In this document: positions 6,311-12,764 of the stretch, piece after piece
How the letters are laid out: the number at the start of each line of letters is the position of its first letter
Numbering within the stretch: the first letter of the stretch is position 1
Assembly: GCA_025963615.1 (NCBI GenBank)
Contig: JAOQAL010000715.1
Coordinates: 1-12,764 of the forward strand
DNA: 12,764 nt
Source of the DNA: Chitinophagaceae bacterium
Lineage (GTDB): Bacteria > Bacteroidota > Bacteroidia > Chitinophagales > Chitinophagaceae
Direction of reading: 5' to 3'
Translations under genes and position numbers: made by a program
The notes under the pieces: model-generated
Told to the model about the DNA's origin: nothing
What the model saw: the letters and a program-made list of their open reading frames with translations, nothing else
Databases searched by the model: none

Positions 6311-7297
6311 TTACCTCTTTACCTGCTTGCAAAGAAATTGAAGATTGGGTTTATAAAACCGGCTATACCACCATTGCCGGTACATTGCCGGTACGGGCTG
6401 TTGTACAATTACACTATCGGGCACATGCTGTTCAATGCCTTTTCTGACTAAATTTTGTATATCTATTAAATAATTTTCCATCAATTGCATTTCCTTTTTG
6501 CCAGCTACAGACCCATGGCCAGGAACATAGGTGTGTATTGAAGTGTCTTCTATAAAATGTTTTATGTGCTTTTGCCAACTGGCAGCATCTCCATCTCCTA
6601 TATAAGGATGACGGGTAACAAAAAACAGGTCGCCCATAAAAGCAATCCCTTCCAAGGGCAACAACATTACCAGATCACTTTCGGTATGTCCTTTTCTGCA
6701 TTCCACCAGTTTAATGTTTCTTTTGCTGCCATATATCCATAAAGAATCAGAAAAGGTGATATCAGGAAGAGTGATCTTTAATTCGGGAAGGGATTGCGCT
6801 ATGCCTTCGTAATAACCTGTCCACATGATCAATTCCTTCTTTTCTGGTCCGCTTGCTTTTTTTAATTTTTCTTTTTCAGCAATGGCATATGTTGCAGCAT
6901 TTTTCTTTTCCCATTCCTGTTCTTCTTTTTCGCTGGGGAGCATTTTAGTTCTTGTCCACGCCGTGCTGATAATAGCTGCCTGCGGAATAAATGACTGGTT
7001 GCCGCGTATATGATCGTTATGATAATGGCTGTTGATAACGAGGGCCACCTGGCGGCCGGTTAGTTGTTCCGCGGCTCTTTTCAAGTCCCTCGCCGCTTCG
7101 GGTGTCATAAAGGGATCGAATACAATGGTCTTATTGCCCAGGTCAATAATGCCTGCGTTGCAAATAGCATGACCATAATTATCATTTTGGATGGCCGCCC
7201 ATACGCCGGGAGCCAGCTGTTCCAGCCTGAAGTGCCTGGATAAGGGAGGTATCCATGAAATGGTTGTTGCCATCCAGAGCAACAAATATTTTAGCAT
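6311..7297 (-). CDS. Exported MBL-fold metallo-hydrolase
   Basis: A 328-aa protein with a short N-terminal hydrophobic segment (LKYLLLWMATTISWIPPL, 2-19) that looks like a signal peptide or anchor. The metallo-beta-lactamase core carries the full metal site: H91-Y-H93-N-D95-H96, H204 in KGHTESD, D223 in FMGDLFF and H261 in VPGHGSV. This predicts a two-metal (usually zinc) hydrolase. The region between ~110 and ~200 has a charged helical insert (SEKEEQEWEKK...EKEKLKKASGPEKKEL). The family includes subclass-B3-like and quorum-quenching-like enzymes as well as many of unknown substrate; a beta-lactamase activity cannot be claimed. The C-terminal WWYSRFYKPNLQFLCK seems a native end. It is divergent from the isomerase-like gene at 7670. 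The leader (AAACGATTTGTT) has no clear Shine-Dalgarno site. Confidence 0.87.
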   Translation of the reverse strand: MLKYLLLWMATTISWIPPLSRHFRLEQLAPGVWAAIQNDNYGHAICNAGIIDLGNKTIVFDPFMTPEAARDLKRAAEQLTGRQVALVINSHYHNDHIRGNQSFIPQAAIISTAWTRTKMLPSEKEEQEWEKKNAATYAIAEKEKLKKASGPEKKELIMWTGYYEGIAQSLPELKITLPDITFSDSLWIYGSKRNIKLVECRKGHTESDLVMLLPLEGIAFMGDLFFVTRHPYIGDGDAASWQKHIKHFIEDTSIHTYVPGHGSVAGKKEMQLMENYLIDIQNLVRKGIEQHVPDSVIVQQPVPAMYRQWWYSRFYKPNLQFLCKQVKR

Positions 7298-7669
7298 AAC
7301 AAATCGTTTGGTAATAAAAGGTACAAAGTTTTTGCGTGTATGGGTTTTCTTTATCCCGCGTTTGTGTTTGTAAAAGGCGGGTGAAGTGCTGGATCGGCCA
7401 ACTCAACAGCTTCAATATTGAAACGGCGAAATAAATGCCGGGAGAAGATTACAGGTGCGTGCGGACGCGTAGAACTGTCAGGGAATTTTGTTGTTGGTAA
7501 TAGCGATTTGAAAATTGGCGGTCAAGCCGCATTCAACATATAAGCTTAAATCAGCATAAAGACTGTTTACTAAAATCAAAAAACGGAAGCCGCATAAATA
7601 ATCTGTTGTTTGTTTGCATGCCGGCAGCCAAAAAAATCCTTACCTTAATCGCCTCATCAAAAATAAATT
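7298..7669. other. Divergent intergenic region between MBL-fold and isomerase-like genes
   Basis: A 372-bp gap with no supported gene; frames crossing it are shadows of the MBL-fold gene. It must hold the promoters of both flanking genes. TACCTTAA at 7641-7648 is a partial match to the Bacteroidota -7 element TAnnTTTG ahead of the plus-strand gene, but the nearest TTTG boxes are 24-28 bp away, longer than usual. I see no strong hairpin or repeat. Confidence 0.5.
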
Positions 7670-8608
7670 ATGCTGAACAGACGCGATATGCTTACGTTAT
7701 CCGGTGCTGCTGCCGTTGCTTCGTTGGTGCCTGGTATCGTTACCGCGGCGGCTGGTCCTGCTATCGGGCCTTTCCGCTTTTGCCTGAACACCAGTACGAT
7801 CAGCGGACAAAATCCAGGCCTTCTTCATGCTATTGAAATAGCTGCCACGGCTGGCTATGATGGTATGGAACTATGGGTGAATGATATCAAGGATTATTTG
7901 AACAAGGGCCATTCGATCCAGTCCCTGGCAGATTTTATTAAAGGAAAAGGCATCCGGGTGGAGAATGCCATCAGCTTTACTGAATGGATGGTGGATGATG
8001 ATACTAAACGGAAAGAGGCGTTGGTGGAACTGGAAGAGGAAATGAAGATGATGGCTGTGCTCGGTTGCCGCCGCATTGCCGCGCCGCCTGCCGGGGTAGA
8101 AAAGGAGGAACCGATTGACTTTCAAAAAGCGGGTGCCCGCTACCGTGAGGTACTGGCGATTGGCAGAAAATACAACGTAATGCCCCTGCTGGAATTCTGG
8201 GGCGCTTCGGGTACCCTGTACAACCTGGGCCAGGCTCTGGCCATTGCCGCTGCTGCCAATGATCCGGATGCCCGCATACTGCCGGATGTGTATCACCTAT
8301 TTCGAGGCGGCTCAGGATTTAACGGATTAAAACTGGTAAATGGAAAAGCGATCGACATTATTCACATGAATGATTATCCTGGTTCCAAACCGGTGAATGA
8401 GCAAACAGACAGTGACCGCGTATACCCCGGCGATGGCGTCGCACCCTTGAAGCAGGTGATTCGTGACCTGCAGCTAATGGGTGGCGCTAAGGTGCTTTCC
8501 CTTGAACTTTTTAATAAAGATTATTGGGCACAGGATGCGCTGACGGTTGCCAAAACAGGGTTGCGGAAAATGAAGTCGTTGGTGAATGAGGTTAGAAGTG
8601 GGAAATAA
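7670..8608 (+). CDS. Exported TIM-barrel sugar phosphate isomerase/epimerase-like protein
   Basis: A 312-aa protein of the AP-endonuclease-2-like TIM-barrel superfamily (xylose-isomerase-like). The N-terminus MLNRRDMLTLSGAAAVASLVPG looks like a twin-arginine signal (RR at 4-5, hydrophobic core, AAAG near 26-29), so the enzyme is probably exported folded. Probable metal/acid-base residues of the barrel are E67 (GMELWV), E175 (PLLEFWG), D206 and H209 (LPDVYHLFRGG), H232 (IIHMNDYPG) and E279 (LSLELFN), matching the E-D-H-E pattern of isomerases and epimerases. Such Tat-exported members are frequent in Bacteroidota and Planctomycetota, mostly without known substrate. The ATG at 7670 follows an A-rich leader (CAAAAATAAATT). 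The next plus-strand gene is >1 kb away, so it is probably monocistronic. Confidence 0.88.
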   Translation: MLNRRDMLTLSGAAAVASLVPGIVTAAAGPAIGPFRFCLNTSTISGQNPGLLHAIEIAATAGYDGMELWVNDIKDYLNKGHSIQSLADFIKGKGIRVENAISFTEWMVDDDTKRKEALVELEEEMKMMAVLGCRRIAAPPAGVEKEEPIDFQKAGARYREVLAIGRKYNVMPLLEFWGASGTLYNLGQALAIAAAANDPDARILPDVYHLFRGGSGFNGLKLVNGKAIDIIHMNDYPGSKPVNEQTDSDRVYPGDGVAPLKQVIRDLQLMGGAKVLSLELFNKDYWAQDALTVAKTGLRKMKSLVNEVRSGK

Positions 8609-8685
8609 ATGGATGTTTTAAAAATCCAATCACAGTTCCTTTAGCTGCGGTTGTTCTGTCCATGCTTTTTATTATGGGGCAAAAA

Positions 8686-8808
8686 GAGGCTGTGTCCATA
8701 GTGTAATATTAAAATAAGTCCGCAGAGGTATTGAGAAAGCAGCGATGGGTTCTTAACAGTTCATCTCTTTGCGGTCCTTGCGTGAAATATTACTTTTGAG
8801 GCAGCCTC
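8686..8808. mobile_element. MITE-like element with imperfect terminal inverted repeats
   Basis: GAGGCTG (8686-8692) and CAGCCTC (8802-8808) are exact inverted ends. Further in, GTAATATT (8703-8710) and AATATTAC (8786-8793) are also inverted, giving ~23-25-bp imperfect terminal repeats. The inner part still pairs loosely (CCGCAGAG with CTCTTTGCGG) and carries the same CTTTGCGG..CTTGCGTGA words as the repeats near 6076, in the opposite orientation. At 123 bp with no coding capacity it looks like a miniature inverted-repeat element. The right end (TTTTGAGGCAGCCTC) resembles the ends of some Bacteroidota insertion sequences as I recall them. I found no clear target-site duplication. Confidence 0.6.
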
Positions 8809-8866
8809 AACTAAATTTATGACGTTGATATTTTTTATTAAAAATCCTTTTATTACTATTTCAGCA

Positions 8867-9169
8867 TCAGCCTAGCAATTTTTTCCCTTCTTCTTCTATC
8901 ACAGATTTTATTTTGCCTTTGAAGAGGACAGCCGGTAATGGAATATCACTCGCCAGCTCAACAGAGCTGTCCTGAACAGTTAATGTACCGGATACTTCAA
9001 AACCCATAATCAGGAAACTGAAGAGGCCGGTATTGCCATTCCATTCCTGTCGCAGGTTGCTGATCTTATCGTCGTGCTGCGACTTGATTTTATCCAACAA
9101 CGATTTTACGCGCTGCAGGGCCTCCTCTTGTGGAAGCTGGTGTGGGATACTTACATTTAATTCCGGCAT
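8867..9169 (-). CDS. Polyhydroxyalkanoic acid system family protein
   Basis: A 100-aa protein matching the PHA-system family (PHA_gran_rgn-type). The pattern is an N-terminal beta strand and helix (MPELNVSIPHQLPQEEALQRVKSLLDKIKSQ), a W-G-N segment (QEWNGNTGLFSFLIMGFEVSG), a beta hairpin (GTLTVQDSSVEL) and the LP-x-x-x-x-x-F-K-G-K-I ending with a C-terminal helix. It is the usual family length. Homologues in Proteobacteria sit in polyhydroxyalkanoate clusters; in Bacteroidota the family occurs without such a cluster, and none is seen here, so a role in PHA granules should not be assumed. No signal peptide. The leader CACCAAATCGAATCAGAC has no strong ribosome-binding site. It is divergent from the PQQ-dehydrogenase-like gene. 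Confidence 0.8.
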   Translation of the reverse strand: MPELNVSIPHQLPQEEALQRVKSLLDKIKSQHDDKISNLRQEWNGNTGLFSFLIMGFEVSGTLTVQDSSVELASDIPLPAVLFKGKIKSVIEEEGKKLLG

Positions 9170-9234
9170 GTCTGATTCGATTTGGTGAATAAATATATTC
9201 TTATTGATTCATTATTTTATAAAGATAGGGGACA

Positions 9235-9246
9235 GGAAAATTTTCC
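9235..9246. promoter_or_regulatory. 12-bp palindrome GGAAAATTTTCC, copy 1
   Basis: A perfect palindrome ~66 bp upstream of the PHA-system start, repeated identically at 9469-9480. A candidate operator for a dimeric regulator, inferred from symmetry and repetition only. Confidence 0.4.
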
Positions 9247-9468
9247 TCTTACCTTTTTATAACCGACACTATAGAATTAACAATCCGTTCCAAAATTTCA
9301 TCCTTTTCTATAAAATATAAAGATAGAAAACCGGCGATGGAACAAATAAATTTTCATTTATTAATATATAACTTACACGGATAGACGAAAATAGAGGTAT
9401 GAGCTTTTAATGTCTTTGTGGGCCCTGATTAATCCGCCCTGGCATTTTTTAAAACACCAGAAAAATGG

Positions 9469-9480
9469 GGAAAATTTTCC
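9469..9480. promoter_or_regulatory. 12-bp palindrome GGAAAATTTTCC, copy 2
   Basis: Identical to the palindrome at 9235-9246. It sits 11 bp upstream of the -33-like TTTG of the candidate promoter for the dehydrogenase-like gene, a position that would suit an activator or repressor site. Confidence 0.4.
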
Positions 9481-9491
9481 ATACTTCTAAT

Positions 9492-9523
9492 TTTGTGCCA
9501 GCAATAATTGAAAATTATTTTTT
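9492..9523 (+). promoter_or_regulatory. Candidate Bacteroidota-type promoter
   Basis: TTTG at 9492-9495, a 20-bp spacer, then TATTTTTT at 9516-9523, matching TAnnTTT of the Bacteroidota -7 element except the final G. Transcription would start near 9530, giving a leader of ~100 nt for the gene at 9628. The AT-rich background weakens the call. Confidence 0.35.
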
Positions 9524-9627
9524 TATACTGGCAACTTCAACTCCCCTTGATACGGTTAGAACCATGCCCCTTTTACACTTTTCCAGAACTGCTGCTGTTT
9601 ATTTTTTAATTTCTAAATTCTAATGAC

Positions 9628-10992
9628 ATGGAACCAGTGAAAAAAATTATGGGGTATCTGCTCCTGCCCGGGATTGTACTCTTTTCAATCGTATCATCCT
9701 GCAAAAAAAATGATTACCCGGCTAACGTGGGTACCACCAAAGGAATGAACCTTCAAATGATTGCTGATGGGTTTGTATCGCCGCTATCTGTGGTAGAACC
9801 TCCGGACTCATCGCATCGCCTGTTTATAGTGGACCAGGCTGGTAAAGTATGGATCGTTGATTCGACCGGTGCTAAAATGCCCACTCCGTTCCTGGACCTA
9901 ACTCCCAGTATGGTAACTCTTACACCTGCTTATGACGAAAGAGGTTTGCTGTCTATAGCATTTCATCCTGATTTCAGGAACAACGGAAAATTCTATGCGT
10001 TTTATACGGCACCGCCCCGTGCCGGGGTACCTATTGGGGGCGGTGCCTGGAATAACCTGACCCGCATTTCTGAATTCAACATATCGGCTGATCCAAACCA
10101 GGCTGATCTATCCACGGAACGCGTTATACTGGAAGCGGATCATCCTCAATTAAACCATGACGGCGGTACGATCGCTTTTGGACCGGATGGTTATTTATAT
10201 ATTTCTATCGGGGATGGTGGCAATGCCGATGATATCGGGCCTGGCCATGTGCGGGATTGGTATGCGGTGAATGAAGGAGGTAATGGACAGGATATTTTTC
10301 AAAATCTTATGGGTAACATACTTCGCATAAATATTGACAACGCAAGCGGGTATACCATACCAACCGATAATCCTTTTATATCCATTACCGGCAGCAAACC
10401 GGAAGTGTATGCCTATGGTTTTCGCAACCCTTACCGCTTTTCATTCGATATGAGCGGCGACCATGCGTTGTATGTAGGAGATGCCGGGCAATCGCTCTAT
10501 GAAGAAATTGACGTAGTGACAAAGGGGGGTAATTACGGGTGGAATGTAAAAGAAGGAACCCATTGTTTTAGTACGGCTGATGACATGACGGAACTTGGTT
10601 CCTGTCCCATGGCCGACTCGCTGGGCAATCCGCTGCTTGACCCGGTCATTGAACTGAAGAATTTCGCAAACCCCACAGGCGGGGGCTTAGCAACCGTGAT
10701 TGTGGGAGGCAATGTATACCGCGGCAGTGATCTTCCGGGTCTTACAGGAAAATATATCTTCGGAATATTTTCACAAGATGGCCAGCCCAATGCAAAAATA
10801 TACAGCGCTATGGTTTCCACTGGTACTAACTGGCCATACGAAAATGTTTCATTAAAAGATTTTCCGGATAATCTCGGGCAGTATCTCAAAGGTTTTGGCC
10901 AGGATCAGCGCGGGGAACTCTACCTGACAACTTCTGCGGATGCAGGACTGAATGGAACTACAGGAAAGGTATATAAGCTGGTTTCGCTTTAA
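9628..10992 (+). CDS. PQQ-dependent sugar dehydrogenase family lipoprotein (GSDH-type beta-propeller)
   Basis: A 454-aa protein with a lipoprotein signal: hydrophobic 8-22 and lipobox VSSC with C25 followed by KK, so it is probably membrane-anchored on the periplasmic or outer-membrane side. The mature part is a six-bladed glucose/sorbosone dehydrogenase propeller. Family hallmarks are YDERGLLSIAFHPDF (101-115), LNHDGGTIAFGPDGYLYISI (175-194; H176 corresponds to the catalytic histidine of soluble glucose dehydrogenase), YGFRNPYRFSFD (262-273) and VGDAGQSLYEEID followed by GGNYGWN (282-305). These enzymes oxidise sugars using PQQ and calcium, but many family members have untested substrates or cofactors, and no PQQ biosynthesis gene is in the window. 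Two cysteines (C312, C325) may form a disulfide. The ATG at 9628 is chosen for the signal peptide; an out-of-frame ATG lies at 9623. Confidence 0.9.
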   Translation: MEPVKKIMGYLLLPGIVLFSIVSSCKKNDYPANVGTTKGMNLQMIADGFVSPLSVVEPPDSSHRLFIVDQAGKVWIVDSTGAKMPTPFLDLTPSMVTLTPAYDERGLLSIAFHPDFRNNGKFYAFYTAPPRAGVPIGGGAWNNLTRISEFNISADPNQADLSTERVILEADHPQLNHDGGTIAFGPDGYLYISIGDGGNADDIGPGHVRDWYAVNEGGNGQDIFQNLMGNILRINIDNASGYTIPTDNPFISITGSKPEVYAYGFRNPYRFSFDMSGDHALYVGDAGQSLYEEIDVVTKGGNYGWNVKEGTHCFSTADDMTELGSCPMADSLGNPLLDPVIELKNFANPTGGGLATVIVGGNVYRGSDLPGLTGKYIFGIFSQDGQPNAKIYSAMVSTGTNWPYENVSLKDFPDNLGQYLKGFGQDQRGELYLTTSADAGLNGTTGKVYKLVSL

Positions 10993-11004
10993 TCAGGATT
11001 TGTA

Positions 11005-11038
11005 CAAAGCCCGGTTATTTTTTTTTAACCGGGCTTTG
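11005..11038. terminator. Strong bidirectional terminator hairpin
   Basis: CAAAGCCCGGTTA (11005-11017) pairs perfectly with TAACCGGGCTTTG (11026-11038), a 13-bp stem with an 8-T loop. It sits 12 bp past the dehydrogenase-like stop and 36 bp past the stop of the convergent SRPBCC gene. The T-tract is in the loop rather than after the stem, so termination is inferred from stem strength and position. Confidence 0.8.
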
Positions 11039-11074
11039 CCTATTTGTTTTCGACGAAGTAAGTATGCATAATTT

Positions 11075-11524
11075 TCAAAACACAAACATTGTGTTGCTAT
11101 GTTCTGCCACTTCTTTTAATTTTTTCAACACTGTTCTCCAGTTACCCGTTACATGCTCTTTTTCTTTTTCGGAAATCACATTATCCTGGGTGAGGGTAAC
11201 TACAGTTTTATCCTCTTTGTTGGACAACTTATAGGTGACCAGGTTATAATTTTCGGGTTTATCTTCTTTACCGCCGGCTGAGCTCCAATAGGTGGTTTGC
11301 AAGATTTTCCCCAATTCAATTTTTTTAATAACCCCCTTATCATGATATTTCTTGCCATTGTATTCTCCATCGTATGTAATGGCACTACCCTGCTGCCAGT
11401 CGGTGGTAACATGGGTACCCATAAGATATTTTTCAATTAAAGCAGGTGTGGTAAGAGCTTCCCAAACCTTTTCGGCAGGAGCATCAATACTGATGGTAGC
11501 TTCCACTTTTAATTTCCCTTTCAT
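11075..11524 (-). CDS. SRPBCC / AHSA1-like domain protein
   Basis: A 149-aa single-domain protein of the START/Bet v 1-like superfamily (activator of Hsp90 ATPase homologue 1-like). Typical features are the N-terminal strand VEATISIDAPAEKVWEALTTP (7-27), LIEKYLMGT, the strand pair GSAITYDGEYNGKKYHDKGVIKKIE (46-70), LVTYKLSNKEDKTVVTLTQDN and the long C-terminal helix NWRTVLKKLKEVAE. The fold makes a hydrophobic cavity; ligands of the bacterial members are mostly unknown and the Hsp90 name does not imply that role. No signal peptide, so cytoplasmic. The ATG at 11522-11524 follows an A-rich leader (AAAAGAAAAGTT). It is convergent with the dehydrogenase-like gene and shares the terminator hairpin at 11005-11038. 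Confidence 0.88.
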   Translation of the reverse strand: MKGKLKVEATISIDAPAEKVWEALTTPALIEKYLMGTHVTTDWQQGSAITYDGEYNGKKYHDKGVIKKIELGKILQTTYWSSAGGKEDKPENYNLVTYKLSNKEDKTVVTLTQDNVISEKEKEHVTGNWRTVLKKLKEVAEHSNTMFVF

Positions 11525-11981
11525 AACTTTTCTTTTATGTTATTAAAAATTTATTGTCATTTTTCGACGCTATTAGTTTTTCTGTATTGCCTGGCTTGAT
11601 TTACAACTGGCAAAAAAATAGTGCCCCGGTATTTTATTATTTGGCGTTTTAGGCCTTAGATCGTTGCGTTTTGCCAGGACAGAGGCTTTGAGTAATTAAT
11701 TGCGCAACAGCGCATACAATTTTTCTGTGCCGGATTGAGCCAACGGACCTATTCATACCGGCAAGATGAGTGCCAGGCCCACATCATCATCCGGGTAAAG
11801 CTAACTGCTGATCAAAGAATGAATTTTTTGGGTGTCCACATTCAGACCCGTAGGTGTAAAAATTACGACCACAATCAATAATAGTTGTCTGATTATCTAT
11901 GTCCCGCTCCACGCTATCATCCGGGATATTTTATAGGTATGGTTATTGAGTCACGTAAGGTATAACAATCTAAAAATTGAC
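11525..11981. other. Divergent intergenic region, no gene seen
   Basis: A 457-bp gap holding the promoters of both flanking genes. The only notable items are a 10-bp direct repeat ATCATCCGGG (11786-11795 and 11916-11925) and A/T-rich leaders. No tRNA, riboswitch or strong hairpin was recognised. Confidence 0.5.
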
Positions 11982-12353
11982 ATGAACAATCAAAAACAAT
12001 TCGGCGTGTGGATGGATAGCCATCATGCTACTATAGTGGGAACCGAAAATGCAGAAAGCGGGACATTGGTAGTACTTGCTCATATAAATGGGGAAGAAGT
12101 TTCCCCAAGCTCCAGTAATAAAAATGAAAACAATCAAAAAAAAATGTTGCAGGCAAAATTTTTTAAAGAAATAACGACCCACCTGCAAAATGCCACCCGG
12201 CTGCATGCCACCGGTACCGGCCAGGTGCAGGAACAGTTTCTTCATTACCTGGCAGAAACGCCCCAGTTTAAAAACACGAAAACAGAAGAATCTACTTCGA
12301 ACAAGATGAGCGATGAAAAACTGTTAGCTTTTTTTTCGGATAAGCTTAATTAA
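11982..12353 (+). CDS. Small protein resembling bacterial eRF1-like domain proteins
   Basis: The frame is open further upstream (a TTG at 11946), but the ATG at 11982 starts the recognisable pattern FGVWMDSHHATIVG and is preferred, giving 123 aa. The order of parts is an N-terminal strand with VWMDSHHATIV (9-19), a variable Asn/Ser/Lys-rich loop (~40-55), a helix KFFKEITTHLQNAT, a strand-turn RLHATGTGQVQEQFLHYL and a C-terminal EESTSNKMSDEKLLAFFSDKL. This matches short Bacteroidota proteins that I recall with GVWID..A.IV, F..EI..HL..A..I.I.GPGEAK..L and DKMT..QI.A.V, thought to share the fold of eRF1 domain 1. Here the GPGEAK position reads GTGQVQ. Function is unknown; a role at ribosomes is speculation. 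No signal peptide. It is convergent with the S8 protease. Confidence 0.7.
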   Translation: MNNQKQFGVWMDSHHATIVGTENAESGTLVVLAHINGEEVSPSSSNKNENNQKKMLQAKFFKEITTHLQNATRLHATGTGQVQEQFLHYLAETPQFKNTKTEESTSNKMSDEKLLAFFSDKLN

Positions 12354-12442
12354 ACGGGACACCGGAGTTGGATGAAATGATATTTGGTATTTTCGGCCTG
12401 CGCCGGTCAATGATCAAAATAATAGACACCAAAAGACTGGAT

Positions 12443-12764
12443 CTAATTATGCGCCACAGGATCAGGGGTACCATCAGGATCGTTTTTAGCGGTACCGGCT
12501 GTCTTAATGTTAGAGCCAACCAGCAATAATAAACCCGCAACATGTGGCGCCGCCATAGAAGTGCCGCTGGCAATAGCATACTGTCCTCCTTTCCATGTAG
12601 AAATAATCTTTACACCGGGAGCTGCATAGTCTACCACATCGTTACCATAATTAGAAAAACTTGCAAAATTATCCAGGCTATCAACGGCGGACACGGTATA
12701 AATATTCGCACCATTTGCACGGCCTGGGGAATAATTAACCGCAGGTTTATTGTCATTGCCTGCT
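12443..12764 (-). CDS. Subtilisin-like S8 family serine protease, C-terminal part (cut by window edge)
   Basis: The frame is open from the right window edge to a TAG at 12443-12445, ~106 codons, so only the end of the catalytic domain is present. Visible motifs are AGNDNKPAVNYSPGRANGAN with the NIYTVSA strand, FASFSNYGNDVVDYAAPGVKI, STWKGG and the catalytic-serine motif SGTSMAAPHVAGLLLL. The Asp and His of the triad and any signal peptide lie beyond the window. The tail NDPDGTPDPVAHN after the serine helix is typical of Bacteroidota members, and no T9SS tail follows the catalytic domain. The family cleaves proteins outside the cell or in the envelope. The GTG at 12692-12694 is internal, not a start. 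Confidence 0.92.
   Translation of the reverse strand, partial: AGNDNKPAVNYSPGRANGANIYTVSAVDSLDNFASFSNYGNDVVDYAAPGVKIISTWKGGQYAIASGTSMAAPHVAGLLLLVGSNIKTAGTAKNDPDGTPDPVAHN

Larger units (their letters stand above)
9170..9627. other. AT-rich divergent intergenic region
   Basis: A 458-bp gap without a gene between the PHA-system and dehydrogenase-like genes. It contains two identical 12-bp palindromes (9235-9246 and 9469-9480), a 10-bp direct repeat ATAAAGATAG (9219-9228 and 9317-9326) and a candidate plus-strand promoter (9492-9523). No RNA gene was recognised. Confidence 0.6.

Noticed and set aside
6373..6394. 11-bp tandem duplication ATTGCCGGTAC within the end of the MBL-fold gene
   Set aside because: It would have shifted the frame if recent, yet the following WWYSRFYKPNLQFLCK looks like a native C-terminus, so it is probably chance similarity.
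6311..7297. Calling the MBL-fold protein a beta-lactamase resistance gene
   Set aside because: Metal ligands are shared by the whole superfamily; nothing visible fixes a beta-lactam substrate.
8609..8628. Weak hairpin TGGAT...ATCCA after the isomerase-like gene
   Set aside because: A 5-bp stem with a bulge in AT-rich DNA and no U-tract; too weak to name a terminator.
11946..11981. TTG start 12 codons upstream for the eRF1-like protein
   Set aside because: The extra residues do not match the family start, and the ATG at 11982 begins the conserved GVWMD region.

Overview
The window looks like chromosomal DNA of a Bacteroidota bacterium, most likely Chitinophagaceae or a close relative. The reasons are a type IX secretion C-terminal tail at the left edge, weak or absent Shine-Dalgarno sites with A/T-rich leaders, a possible TTTG/TAnnTTTG-type promoter, and several families typical of that phylum. 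The family assignment comes from overall resemblance and is not proven.

Layout. At 1-1152 lies the 3' end of a secreted, T9SS-sorted protein, read in two frames joined by an apparent one-base frameshift near 209/210. At 1228-1785 (-) is a REP-associated tyrosine transposase (RAYT, Y1/HUH). Directly upstream of its start, 1804-2384 holds an array of ~136-bp tandem units, each with a GTAA-flanked imperfect hairpin. This is the most interesting object in the window. Next come minus-strand genes: a small very acidic protein (2461-2790); an epoxide-hydrolase-like enzyme (2842-4014) preceded by an unknown 109-aa protein (4036-4365), probably one operon; and an exported alkaline-phosphatase-superfamily enzyme (4459-5553). 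A gene-free stretch (5554-6310) is filled with degenerate CACAGAG/GCAAAG-type dispersed repeats on both strands.

An exported MBL-fold hydrolase (6311-7297, -) and a Tat-type exported TIM-barrel sugar isomerase/epimerase-like protein (7670-8608, +) are divergent across a 372-bp gap. A MITE-like inverted-repeat element (8686-8808) follows. Then come a PHA-system family protein (8867-9169, -), a gap with two identical 12-bp palindromes, and a lipoprotein of the PQQ-dependent glucose/sorbosone dehydrogenase family (9628-10992, +). A strong hairpin separates it from a convergent SRPBCC/AHSA1 protein (11075-11524, -). The right end has a small protein resembling eRF1-like-domain proteins (11982-12353, +) and the C-terminus of a subtilisin-like S8 protease cut by the window edge (12443-12764, -).

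Working together: most enzymes carry export signals, which fits a saprophytic, polymer-degrading lifestyle, but no single pathway links them. No phage, CRISPR, RNA gene or defence island was seen. The mobile-element story (RAYT plus its hairpin array, the MITE-like element and the dispersed intergenic repeats) is the main non-housekeeping content.
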